NCBI GenBank assembly: GCA_026874595.1
Contig: CM049309.1
Coordinates: forward strand, 50,568,079-50,632,078
From: Sipunculus nudus
Lineage: Eukaryota > Annelida > Sipuncula > Golfingiida > Sipunculidae
Direction of reading: 5' to 3'
DNA length: 64,000 nucleotides
Under the pieces are notes generated by a model. The model worked only from the letters and a program-made list of their open reading frames with translations, searched no databases and had not been told where the DNA came from. This document shows, in pieces, positions 38,260 through 49,139 of this stretch (position 1 is the first letter of the stretch; each line of letters opens with the position of its first letter). A program made the translations under genes and the position numbers.

Positions 38260-40172
38260 TAGGGCTGCCACGTTTAAAAAAATTTGTAAACGTTTACACG
38301 AACGGGAAAAACGAAACGTCGCCGTTTGAACGGTAGTAATTGAAACTTCTTTAAATTGAATCAACCAAAACGCGGTTGAACATGTACAAAAAACGCGGTC
38401 ACACCAACTAACAAGTGACAGTCATCACAGATTTTAGGAATACCGTCGGAATGAGAGATTCTATAAGGGCCGACAGGTGTAAGATAACCAGACCTAGGTG
38501 AAAAATTTGGGTCTATTGAGCCCTTAATACTCCTTACAGATGCTTAAAGACATTTTAATATAAAATAACCATATGATAAAATTTAAAATAGAAGAGTTCC
38601 AGTGGTCGAATAAGTGGTAAAAATGTCACTCAGGGTCAGAGGTCACCTCAGAGGAAGCTTTGTACGATGAACGGGACAGCAAAATGACATTCGCGATTGT
38701 TTCAAAAGCCGGTCGAGCAGATTCTTGTATATTCTCGACCAGGTGTCGCTATATTATTTTCTGACATGTTTAAAATCCAGGACTTGTGCGACGTGACATC
38801 GATCCCGGTACACCTGTATCAAGAACCGATGTTCCAATATGCCCGCGAAAACTATATGGTGGTTCGTCAGCTGACAACGCAGTTCTGCGCAAAAGCTTAT
38901 TATAACGACGGGTTTATATTTTATAGAAGGCGCATAAATATTAAAAATGTTCCACCAGAGAAATAAGCAGTTCTTTCCTGGCTATGAACGTGGCCTCTGT
39001 CGAGAATGTCTGACAGCCGTTTCCCTTTTAAGAACTGATTTGAGATCGTTCAAAATTGCCACCACGCACCGAGAATTTGCATTAACGGCCCGCTTGTATG
39101 CACGGTAGCTGTAGTCGGCAATTTACGGAAGAAGTGCCGTCTGGGGCCATGCTAGTCTCTCCAACAGACGCCTAGTGCCGCTACCGCTCTTGCATCAGTA
39201 CGTCTGTTATTGGACGCCATTTTTCTTAGGAACGGAAGTGTTGTTTGGCATGCGCAAGGAATCCCCCTACTCTACCACCCTTACAACAGACAAGCAAAAG
39301 TGGATTATTTTTGCCACACAACCAAACAATATTGTTTACTAGGCTTTACTGGGGTCTGCCGGGTCTGTGCAAGTGCGACATCCACTATGGATTCACCTCC
39401 GGATGCTAGGGGGGTTTCCTTGCGCATGTCCAACGGCACTTCCGTTTTTCAAGATTCTTGAAAAAAATGGCGTCCAATAACAGACGTACTGGTGCAAGAG
39501 CGGTAGCGGCACCTGGCGTCTGTTGGAGAGACTAGGGCCATGCAAATGAGTTGAAATGAACAAATCACATGAAAAGTCGTCATACTGTAACCGTGGTTTC
39601 CTATTCGGGTACATATGTACTTGTATTTGTTCTGTCACCTGAACCAGCACTCATGCATGCGCTGGTAGGAGGAAAATGAACGATTAAGTGAAAGTTTGAT
39701 GGTCATTTCACTCAAGGGTTAATGCACATTAGGCGGCATTACGGCAAACATGTTCATTCATTCATTTTTGGCGAGCTACTTTTTCTTACAACGGCGGTTT
39801 ATAATGAGTGCATATTCACAAGGGTGATGTCAAATTCAATACCGGCGGCGTGCTGCTCGATGTACATCTTATGCCTTATGGACAAAAGAACACTTTTAAA
39901 ATAATAAACCAGAGGCTAAGATTCTTGTTTAATGTTTATAATTGTAAAAACCTTCATTAAATTTTTGAAGAAAAGTTTACCTGAATATGCTATTAGTTTC
40001 CGTGTCTTCATAAAATATTTAATTGCTAATATATCGGTATTACAGTTTTACCAACGATGTAAAGCCAACAGAGTATAGCAATGCATTTTGTGTAAACGGT
40101 CTGTTGTTCTGTAAACGTTTACAGACATTAATCGAAACGGAGTCGTTTAAACGTGTAAACGTGGCAGCCCTA
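38260..40172. mobile_element. hAT-like non-autonomous transposon
   Basis: The ends are TAGGGCTGCCACGTTTAAA (38260) and TTTAAACGTGTAAACGTGGC then AGCCCTA (to 40172), giving inverted repeats of about 18 bp with related GTAAACGTTTAC subterminal words. Flanking sequences CAAGAGAT (38252-38259) and CAAGAGAC (40173-40180) are an 8-bp target duplication with one change, as expected for hAT. The 1.9-kb body contains an 89-codon open frame (38697-38966) with no recognisable domain, and a nested Mutator-like MITE. No transposase was seen. Confidence 0.75.
39153..39534. mobile_element. Mutator-like foldback MITE nested in the hAT-like element
   Basis: The 382-bp element starts TAGTCTCTCCAACAGACGCC and ends with its inverse; the similarity continues inward for more than 100 bp on each side with few mismatches, through GCCGCTACCGCTCTTGCA and TACGTCTGTTATTGGACGCC. 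It is flanked by identical 9-bp repeats GGGCCATGC (39144-39152 and 39535-39543). Long inverted repeats with 9-bp duplications are typical of Mutator-like (MULE) elements. The centre of about 120 bp has no coding frame. Confidence 0.8.
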
Positions 40173-40370
40173 CAAGAGACAATTTAAGTTAATAGACATC
40201 AAACATATCACAATGCATACATATGTGCACATATAGAAGTGTCCCATGCATAAGTTATAATAAGCATGTATTTCGCTGTATATATAAACTCATGAATTTC
40301 ATACACCAAATTCTATAAGTGTTTAAGGTCACAACGGAGGGACCTGGGTGAACAGATGTCACTCCTAAAA

Positions 40371-40430
40371 AAAAACACAGGAAAGAATAATAAACATAAT
40401 GTCTTCATCAAGCGAGAACCGAAACATCAG
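40371..40430. repeat. 60-bp segment repeated at 42513
   Basis: AAACACAGGAAAGAATA and GTCTTCATCAAGCGAGAACC recur with a few substitutions at 42513-42570, in the same orientation 2.1 kb away. Whether they bound an element or are separate copies of a small repeat is unclear. Confidence 0.6.
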
Positions 40431-41942
40431 CTTTAAGTTACGATTCCTTTTACGCGGATGCGGCAAGGTTGATTCCTTTTATGCGGTCGCATATGAAATG
40501 TAAGTTTGTATATGTAATACTCATAATTTGTACATATAATATATATAATATTAATGTATGATAAATATTATAAATGTATGTTTCCCTGCATTTGAAATGT
40601 GCCAGTGAAAGATCAAGAAACCAGCTGCATGAATCTGAACAGAATCCATGTGTTGGGCAGATAACTGACCAGTGAATTACAGGCAAATGTTTCACATATT
40701 TAAAATGATTCAAACTGATGCTGACTTGCGGAGAACGTTTTATTTATCTCATGGTATAGAGTGGTAAACACGTTAACATAATCCTGGGGAAACGCCTAGG
40801 TGACGTGTACAATTCGGCGGAATTCCTCTTCCGAACCCACGTGTTTAAATTTTTTGTCGGATCGGTCGCTACATGATCCGTCAAAAATGTTGTCGGATGA
40901 CAGGTCGGATACGTACTGCAATCGCATAAAAGGAAACGGTTCTCATAATATTATATGTTCGACACTTTCAGCAACCGCGACCCTACACCGCGGGGGTAAC
41001 CGCGACCACGTTAAAGCACGTTATCCAATGATATAGATAATGTCCAAGAAAAAAAAATAAAAATTATTTTTTTCATGCAAGTCCATATTGTAGGAATCGT
41101 ATCTTTATACTTCAAGTACAAGTATACAGCGTCACATAATATACGCATCTCTCAAGTATCAATTTTTAGCATAATAAATGTCGTGTAACATAGAGTCTGA
41201 CAATACTGGCCTTTAAACTCAAACCTATCTTCAAAGTCTGGTCTCAATGCATTATTCATATTCTGACCTAAATGTAATGGTCCTGATACACTTTCAATAT
41301 CACCATGTTGGAACTATTCTATTAAATCATCATATCGTATTCAAAAATAAACACAAGTCTTTCATATTATAAAATATTCACAAGCTGTGTTTGATGTATA
41401 TCACCCAAGGCTAATTTGAGTTTACATGCAACATTTTCCATTTAATGATGATCATCTTCTATGTAAACATGGACTGGTCTGGATTCGAACCTTACACTCT
41501 GGGTGCTGGTGTTTAATATGTGTTATCATTAAACAAAGCTGTCACGTCAATTAACTGTATTCAAATTATATCACAAGTTCCAAGTAAAAATGTTCAATGG
41601 AACTGATTTACTAAATTAAAACACAAGCAGGTGACATGATATATATTATAAGATGTGCAGGTGGCATGGACTACTGATCCAAAATGTGCTGATTTTCCAT
41701 CTGGCAACCTATTATACAAATGCTATTTACAATGGAAGTGTTCACATAATTCCTGCTAACAATCAAATCTGGCCTCGAGTGATTATTAAAAATAAATATA
41801 TATTTAGGTTAATATAAGGAGTACTGCTAGAATGTCCATGATAGAACAATCATTATCAACGAAACATAGATAAACCAAATATTATTATACATCATACATG
41901 TCTAATGATATATTTCTCCCTAGTACTGAAACCTACTCTCTC
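40431..41942. other. No gene recognised; possible tRNA-like remnant near 41470
   Basis: At 41465-41520, minus strand, AAGGTTCGAATCCAGACC is a good box B with only a weak box A, suggesting a SINE remnant. The rest is unremarkable AT-rich sequence. Confidence 0.35.
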
Positions 41943-42092
41943 AAATAACGATTTAGTTTTCTTAACCCCTGACAGGTTGCAGCACTTACCGCACATAAAC
42001 TATATATCAAGGATGTTTATAAATAACGTGTTAGTTTTCTTAAACCCTGACAGGTGGCAGCACTTACAATATGTATGAAGGATGTTTAAAGA
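41943..42092. repeat. Imperfect tandem duplication, about 78-bp period
   Basis: AATAACGATTTAGTTTTCTT followed by AACCCCTGACAGGTTGCAGC recurs once as AATAACGTGTTAGTTTTCTT and AAACCCTGACAGGTGGCAGC, then both copies read CACTTAC and AAGGATGTTTA. Confidence 0.8.
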
Positions 42093-42300
42093 TGATTTTG
42101 ACAGTAAAAGTAAAGTTGAAGTAAAAAATATGCAGTAACATCAATATAAATAAGCATATTTATCTAGCAAGACAACAGTATTTAACAACATATACATGTT
42201 TGGGAGAGCTTATTTTTCTCATACAAACACGGGAGAAGCTCAGAAGTTCTCAGTTCTGTGAAAATGAAAATGGGGGAAAAACTACCGAAGTATCACATTT

Positions 42301-42494
42301 AAGCTAATACCTGTGTAGCAACACATGCAGTTCTAATCCCTGTTCGTTATTTAACAATACTACGGGTTTATAAGTGGGGCAAAAGTCGTAGTATCATTTC
42401 TTAAAGCTAATACCTGTGTAGCAACACATGCAGTTCTAATCCCTGTTCGTTATTTAACAATACTACGGGTTTATAAGTGGGGCAAAAGTCGTAG
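42301..42494. repeat. 91-bp exact direct repeat, 103-bp period
   Basis: The segment 42301-42391 beginning AAGCTAATACCTGTGTAGCA is repeated without any difference that I can see at 42404-42494, separated by 12 bp. Identity implies a very recent duplication, or an assembly artefact. Confidence 0.9.
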
Positions 42495-42661
42495 AAACTT
42501 TACAAACCTGGAAAACACAGGAAAGAATAGTAAACACGACGTCTTCATCAAACGAGAACCGAAGCATAAGAATAAGAGCGGAAGTTCCGTTCAAGTTAAA
42601 CTCGCTCGCCAGGCAACCGCGTATGCCTCCACCATTGGCCCCGGGCAAGTAGATGACACCC

Positions 42662-43380
42662 TGTTACAGGTGCTCTTTTTATTGTGTGACACGGGCGTAA
42701 CTCGTGTGGTGACACCCTCGCCGGGCCGTTTGTTACATTCGCAGTTTAATCCGTACTTGTTGCCATGCATGCTGGCTTGGGGCGAGCTCACGTGTACACC
42801 ATGATGTGTAGAGGCACGGCGATGTTTTTCTAGATGATTCCTGTAACGCGTGTTTACTGTGTTGTGTAAGATCTTTTACACTGTTCGAGAAGTGGAAAAT
42901 TCTCGGCTTGGGGTGAAGAGTATATAAAGGGGCTGTGTTTTAGAGCAGGCAGGGAGAGCAGCAGAGAAGATTTCTAGCGGACGCAGAAGCGTGTGACAGT
43001 TTCTGGGACCTTATCCGACGAGTGCGGCAGATTTTCTTTTGGACTTCAGTTTACTTTCTGGATTGCTCCAAGAGCTTTACACAGGACTGTCATTCTCCGA
43101 GAGTATACATTTAAAGAACTTATCGTTGTGACGGTGGTGGTATCCAGGTACTGTGCACTTTGTGTATTTTACTGTGTGGTTGTATTGTTTTGTTGTTATA
43201 CCGCTGTTTTACTGTATAATTGTATTGATTTTGTGTATTGTAATGTTAGGGTTGTTTTAAGAATAAATTATAGTTATTTGTTAAAAAACACTGACTTTTT
43301 TATTCATTTCACGCTGCCTAGTGTTACAGAGTTTGTGCTCATCACGCATACGTGATCTGTTTATATTAGGTTCTGTAACA
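42662..43380 (+). mobile_element. Probable solo LTR of a retrotransposon
   Basis: The 719-bp segment begins TGTTACAG and ends with the exact inverse CTGTAACA, the TG...CA boundary form of LTRs. It contains a TATA box in GAGTATATAAAGGGG (about 42919) followed by a purine-rich leader GGCAGGGAGAGCAGCAGAGA, and an AATAAA at 43262 before a T-rich U5-like end, which is the U3-R-U5 order on the plus strand. I saw no primer-binding site, polypurine tract, gag-pol frame or second LTR nearby, and no matching 5-bp target duplication, so it is called solo or truncated. A 120-codon frame (42993-43355) inside is probably fortuitous. Confidence 0.45.
42911..42930 (+). promoter_or_regulatory. TATA box of the putative LTR
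   Basis: TATATAAAGG in a GC-richer context, about 30 bp ahead of a G/A-rich presumed transcript start region near 42950. This is the clearest TATA-type core promoter that I saw in the window. Confidence 0.45.
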
Positions 43381-43722
43381 TAAAACACCCAGACAGTGAA
43401 AAAGGGTCAACGGTTTTTCAATTTACGTTTTACCAAAGCTAAACTTTAAGCACTTCATATTACCTTACACATAATTAAGAGGCTACACAATTTGTGTACA
43501 TCACATGAGCATGCGTTTACTGTAGTAATCAACTTCTGCCAGTTCTGGTTACACTTCAATATTTAAGTTCAATAATTTCAATATAACGTCCGTAAAGATA
43601 AAGCTTACATTATTTTAGGGCATGGGTATCTTTTTTGTGAAAGAGGTGTGCCAAGAACCCCCATGTACCCTCCTTTCTTATACTGCGGGTCTAAAAAAAA
43701 ACAAAAAAAAAAACTTTGAATA

Positions 43723-43793
43723 AACCTACGTTCCCCAACGTTCAATAGTCGGAACACTGGGGGCCAGGTGCAAGCGCCCTGGTGGTCATATAC
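43723..43793 (+). pseudogene. Ulp1/C48 protease-like pseudogene, upstream fragment (catalytic His region)
   Basis: In the frame NVQ-stop-SEHW the sequence offers a His-Trp pair followed by a hydrophobic strand (ALVVIYE), the arrangement of the catalytic histidine segment of Ulp1/SENP (C48) cysteine proteases. An in-frame TAG interrupts it. The fragment is short, and its identity leans on the much clearer downstream part at 44206, from which it is separated by an inserted GAGTCC-rich element. Confidence 0.35.
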
Positions 43794-43801
43794 GAGAAAA
43801 C

Positions 43802-44205
43802 CAGTAATGGAGTCGAGTCCACTCCATCCGAGTCAGAGTGCAAGTCAAAGTCAAGGCCACCCGAGTCCGAATCCGTGAGGTTTCGAGTCCAATCCACCTT
43901 CTTCGAGTCCGAGTCATTAGGAACCCGAGTCCAAGTCCGAAACAAATATTTTTAAAAAGGTAATTTTTAAACCCGAAATTATCATATAAATTTAAGTTAT
44001 TTCACAAATATGCTTTTACTATAATTATTAATTACATTTATAGCTGAGCATTTATAAGCTGAGCAAAGCTTGGTACTTTACATTACCTCGGAGTCCGAGT
44101 ACAAGTCCGAGTCCAGGACCCTCAAGTCCAAGTCCGAGTCACTAAAAGGATGGCCTCCTGTCCGGACTTTAGGTCCAAGTTCGGATTCGAGTTCTACATT
44201 ACTTG
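43802..44205. mobile_element. Small hAT-like element rich in GAGTCC repeats
   Basis: The left end CAGTAATGGAGTCGAGTCC and the inverse of the right end CAAGTAATGTAGAACTCGAA match with one indel, and the flanks GAGAAAAC (43794-43801) and GGGAAAAC (44206-44213) form an 8-bp target duplication with one change. Much of its 404 bp is degenerate GAGTCC/AAGTCC hexamers read as repeated Ser-Glu-Ser-Lys or Asp-Ser-Asp frames, which are not genes. It sits between the two halves of a protease pseudogene. Related GAGTCC-rich segments occur at 3301 and 26260. Confidence 0.6.
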
Positions 44206-44487
44206 GGGAAAACCAGTGCATCTATGACTCCACGGTTAAGAAATCCATAGAGGAAACTAAGGGTCTAATCCGAAACTTCACCAGCAGTCAACAACCTAGG
44301 ATGCTTGTGATGAACGTCCACAGACAGACAAATGCAAGTGACTGCATGTGGCATGTTTGCCCTGGCCTTCGCAAAGACACTACCCTCCGGCAATGACCCC
44401 TGCAGCCAAAACTACATTTACCCTCGGCATCATCTCTGTGATAACCTGAAAAAGGAGTACTGCCCGACTTCCCTGTACGAATGCTAA
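44206..44487 (+). pseudogene. Ulp1/C48 protease-like pseudogene, downstream fragment (catalytic Asp and Cys)
   Basis: The frame ENQCIYDSTVKKS runs to VHRQTNASDC, then a 4-base insertion (44346-44349) shifts the frame, after which MFALAFAKTLPSGNDP continues to LCDNLKKEYCPTS and a TAA (44485-44487). YDS carries the catalytic Asp and SDC plus the following FALAFA the catalytic Cys helix of Ulp1-type proteases; QTN-x-x-DCG-x-FA-x-AFA is the form I know from transposon-associated C48 domains. The frameshift falls directly after the active-site Cys and the 5' side is cut by the hAT-like insertion, so it is a dead fragment. A host SENP gene is less likely because no introns or further domains accompany it. 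Confidence 0.65.
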
Positions 44488-45090
44488 GTAGAGGGCTTAT
44501 CAATAAGACACTTCTCCAAAACAAACTGTAACAAGATGTGTTATTGTGGTGATAGTGCATGATTGTGATTGACTCTGAGATCAAATGGCTCTTAGAGAGT
44601 GTCTGCTACATATATTACTATTCTATTGTCAAAATGTATATGGTAACCTTGATATATATGTGGTTACTTAAAATGAATTTGAGAAACTGATTTTGTACCA
44701 TATATGATTGCAAGCTCTTTAGTAAAATGGTATGGTACCATGGAAGTCACATCTATGTGGTACTGTAAATGAGATGTTTTCGTAACAGCTGTAATTACTC
44801 ATTAAAGTGAACCTCATTAATCTCTTAACATCACACGAATGCAATGTAGACTAATTGTCTACCTGTAATTGTACCTGGAATTGTGTGTAAAAAGTTATTA
44901 AATAGGGTATTGTAACACTGAATGCTTATCTATGTAGTTTTCTATGCACATCTATATGTAATTTTGATGATAAAATTATTGATGTAAGGCAGGGATAGTG
45001 ATAAATGTTTCAATAAACAGATTTAAATTTTGAGAAATGGGTGTGTGAGTACAAAAGTCATCAAGATAATAAAATAATAACGTATTACTA
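44488..45090. other. AT-rich sequence after the protease pseudogene
   Basis: It contains ATGGTATGGTACCATGG palindromic sequence near 44730 and AATAAA-like words. It may be the 3' flank of the element that carried the protease. No gene seen. Confidence 0.35.
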
Positions 45091-45102
45091 ACAAAAACTA
45101 AA

Positions 45103-45260
45103 TCGGTTATTGGGCCGAGCCCATATGCAGATGGGCCAGAAAGTGTATGGTATCAAATCCGTTATTGGGCTGCCCATCTGCAGATGGGCAGCTCAATAAC
45201 GGATCCTCATATGGGCCAAGCCCATCCGCAGATGGACCAGATCCCCAAACGGGCTCCAAC
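45103..45260. repeat. Complex palindromic block around a 48-bp inverted repeat
   Basis: 45157-45204 is a nearly perfect palindrome centred on CTGCAG: ATCCGTTATTG, GG, CTGCCCATCTG then the inverse. Flanking copies of GAGCCCATATGCAGATGGGCC and CATATGGGCCAAGCCCATCC permit several alternative hairpins. Confidence 0.8.
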
Positions 45261-46418
45261 ACATATAAGGAGTGTATGTCTACGTATAAAGATGGAAATT
45301 CTTTAGGAGAAGCATTGAAAAACTAGCTAGCTTAGCCCTACGTGTGCATGATATTTCGCAATGTAGAGCATCACATGGATTCTGAAACATTACACTTTTT
45401 AGTTTTATGTTAATTTTGGTGATTTTGGTCCGACTTAAAAATTAAAACAGACACGGCAGATGATAGTGTCATTCTTTGACAATAACCCTCACAAAAAGAT
45501 GATAATGGTTTTTCCAGAATAATGTGCGTGCCTGTATTCATTAAACTAAATAAATGTCTGTGAGAATAAATCTGTGAGCAGCAGGAAGCCAGCGCGTGAC
45601 AACACGACCCATTATCGGCTGAACGCTGTGGTAGACTGTCTTATGTTAGAGGGCCTAAGTGGCGCTAGCGCTTAAGCGGATTTCCTGTTTTCTGGGAAGA
45701 TGATAAATCAGACGAGCACACGACTTCCGGTCGACTTGAATGACGTCATTGCTGGTTGATAATTAACATATCAGAACTAGACAAAAAAAAATTAATTAAC
45801 GAGTTAACTATCGGTATTCGTTACAAATGAGATAAATTTCGATCACGTGGCAGGTTGATTTTATTTATCAAGCAACTACTTACTGTCGCTGCGGTGAGCG
45901 TCACTACGTAATTTTTCATTGGATTGTCTATACATATTCTAATTGACCTTAATCACGAATCCCCCTCCTATATGATACCCTCGATTTACAGTCTATTAGG
46001 GAAGTCTGGTAATCACAACTATATATATCAGAACACATTCCAGTGTATTTATTGGTGTAATCAATGCTATGACCTGAATTCTCTATCTGTTATACTGATC
46101 AGGCATCAGTGTGGAATAATTTCTTGCCAGGTAATATGTGTTAATATTATATGGAAGGTCGCTTGAGCCTGGTACCCATTGTTGTTGCATACATATACTC
46201 ATCTGGATGCAGCGTGGAAACTCCATTCAGTCTTCGCCCGGGGTTCATTTAAGGTAACAATTTTAGAATTAATCTCAACAACAAATACATTCTTAACGAC
46301 TGATTTTCTCACATTCGTAAACATTGCATCCACACACAGATACTTTATTCACTGGGAATTAACAATGACACATCAAACAACATGGCTATATGCGTCCAGT
46401 GCTCATGCGCAAATTTAG

Positions 46419-46466
<48 letters not shown>

Positions 46467-49052
46467 GAAGATGCTCTCTATACAGACCAATGCGTGTATA
46501 ATGCGGATCACTTTAAATGTTAGTGTTACGGGGCGAGATATTGGAAATATACAGAAATCCTATTATGATGTGAAGGTACCACTGTTAAAAAACTGAAGGC
46601 GCGCACCGTCGGCAGCCATACGAAATTTCGACTGTGAAACTGATCTTAATTCTAGATGGATTATGAATCATGCATCTTCACTGTAATACGGTTACTCACG
46701 GTAACGCCATTAGTATGGAGTCTACAATATATAGTTTCATGTAACTATAGCATTGGGTTTGAATCGATATTGACAGTCAACGAAGGTATTTCCTGGAACA
46801 GCTTTAATGCACCAGATACAGCCATTGGGAGATGGGTCAAAGGGAAGGTGCAATATAATATGTTTTATTTATAGTAAAAATATCCAGTTCTTCTCAAATG
46901 TATGACACTGGCAGCCAAGTGTGATGTGACATAATATCGACACCTTACCCAACTTTTGACGGCGGGCTCTGTTTCTCCCCAAATCACGTCGAGATTAATG
47001 GATGACAGAAATGGGATCACTTCCTGTTATTGTGCTTTCTCGCTAATAAATACATGAACTGACATTCGTGACAAGGACTATTCTGTAAATATTACTGAAA
47101 GCCATCGGGAAATTTGATTGCCATGGCAACATTAGTAGCAGCTGCATAGATATAAAAGATACTCATGGTGTCCGGACTGATTAAATATATTATAATCAAA
47201 TGTATATTAAACGAATCGAAAATGTTGAAATGTCACAAGAACAGTATATATGGTAGCATATTTGTCAACGTCATATATCTGTATGGCTTTATCTTTCTCT
47301 GTCGAAGTTTTATCCATGAATTATTCTTTATCATAATTTTGACACCATAAAAATATGTTGCTGACAGTATATATACTACCGGGCCTCGTGAAAATGTCAG
47401 ATATACGTCTAAGTTAACACTTATGACACTCTAATATCTTTAATTCGTAGTTCCAATATTTTGCATATCAAATTTCACGACCTTTGTTAATTGTAACATC
47501 CTTGGAAACAAGATAGATTCTCTAACTCCTGATCGTCATTGACTGTATTATGTCCGGTGTTGTTTGATTTTTTTACACAATTTGCGACAGGAAACAAGGC
47601 AGCATTCAAATGAAATGTCTGGAAATTAGAACCAGAACGTCAATGATGTAATGTTTATTCGGCACCCCCTCAACATAAATCTTTGCAATTTTCTAGTGCA
47701 TGTAATGAACTTTTCTTCACAAAAAGTTGTCATCTCAGTTGGCCCAACTTGCAGGTTACACAATTATTTGAAGAAGAATTTGGCTCCTAGCCTTACATTA
47801 GGTCGAGATATAGGAGAGAAACATAATTTGTGACTTTGAAAAAGTTTGTTTACATTTGAATAATTAATGCATTTTAAATATTCTGTGTACTTGGCTTTTT
47901 GTGATAAATTAAATGAAATAAAATTTGGTCATGAAATAAAGAAGCATGTTTCTGTGATTTGAAAAAAAAACTTTTGAAAAAAGTTTGCATGTTTTTGTTT
48001 AAATAAAAAAAAGATATTCCAAATCATGTGTAGTAGTTGCAAAGCCAAAATCTAGCCCTATCAGATAAAACAAAATCAAACTCGGATTATAAATAAAGAA
48101 GCACTATTTTAAAAATTGGGGACGGACTCTGGATTGTCGACAGAACTAAAATGGGGAATTGGGGGGGGGGGGGGGGGGGGTCGTCGTAAGCCTAAACAAC
48201 ACAACATTGATGATTCATAGTTTATTTGCGTAGAGAACTATTCATGTACGCCAGGAGCTTACTATTGTGACAAGAATATGTAAACTAATTATGCGAGAAT
48301 GAGAATTTACGTTATTTTATGAATGATTCTACAAGGCTCTAGCCTGATAAACCGGCCGAACAACCTCTATATATCTGCTTTACTGAGTAAACAATATACA
48401 AACGTTTGTCTTCGTACAGACACATAACCGTTGAGCCCCCGCTGAAACTATGCAGGGAATCCGTGACGTCATCAATCAGACCGCGTATGTTGAGGTATTT
48501 CACCCGCAGACATTTTGTGGAGAACGAATAATAACCACTAAATATATGCCAGGCCGAATCGCAATAAATTAACGTTTATATACAAAGTCAAAATAATTCA
48601 CAACATGTGCCACTCTGGCGATACTGTAATGGTGAACGGCTAGACAAACAACACAAACATGAGGGTGTGGCCAACAGGGTGATTGACTACACAAAAACGG
48701 CTAAACACAGAGTTGTCCATGCTGTATTATAACTTAGGCTAAATTGATTCGCCCGTGTAAAACAACCGCGTCGGCTTCAATGCCGTCGCGAACAGCCTCT
48801 GAACAGAGCTCCCAGTGCTGCAATAATCCCATTGCTTGGAACTGGTTTCCATTGGCAGTCTGTAGTGCCAGCCACAGACACTTCCGCCAGTCGGTTTGTA
48901 TGAGAGTACAAGATAAATTTTCCTATACATGACATATCCAGGCGACGCACGCACCGCGGACCGTCCACTTCCTGGCTAGGTGAGCCTCGATGTGAGTATC
49001 ACAGACATAAAAAAAGTGGGACCGAAGAAAATGATGATGAACTTGTCAAGCA
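45261..49052. other. Downstream flank of the cyclase gene, nothing else recognised
   Basis: It holds an (AT)n microsatellite at 46420-46464 and a poly-G run at 48161-48180. The 3' UTR of the minus-strand cyclase must begin directly below 49053 but its end was not identified. Confidence 0.45.
46420..46464. repeat. (AT)n microsatellite
   Basis: About 45 bp of AT repeats. Confidence 0.95.
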
Positions 49053-49139
49053 CTAGGGTGTGGTTTCTTTGGCTGCCCAGTCGGGGTGGTCCGGGTTGTT
49101 CTCACCCATCAACCACCACGTGGTGATCTTTCCCTTACC
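49053..49139 (-). CDS. Receptor guanylate cyclase, last exon with stop codon
   Basis: The terminal coding exon gives residues 296-323, starting GKGKITTWWLMGENN and ending AAKETTP before a TAG stop (49053-49055). GKGK-x-x-T-x-W-L-x-GE is the usual end of the cyclase domain, so the C-terminal tail after it is only about 15 residues; longer tails are known in some receptors. The acceptor is tttgtag|GGT. The 3' UTR must lie below 49053; I could not fix a polyadenylation site. Confidence 0.93.
   Translation of the reverse strand, partial: GKGKITTWWLMGENNPDHPDWAAKETTP

Noticed and set aside
42993-43355. 120-codon frame with hydrophobic C-terminal half
   Set aside because: It lies wholly inside the putative LTR and has T-rich low-complexity composition; more likely fortuitous.
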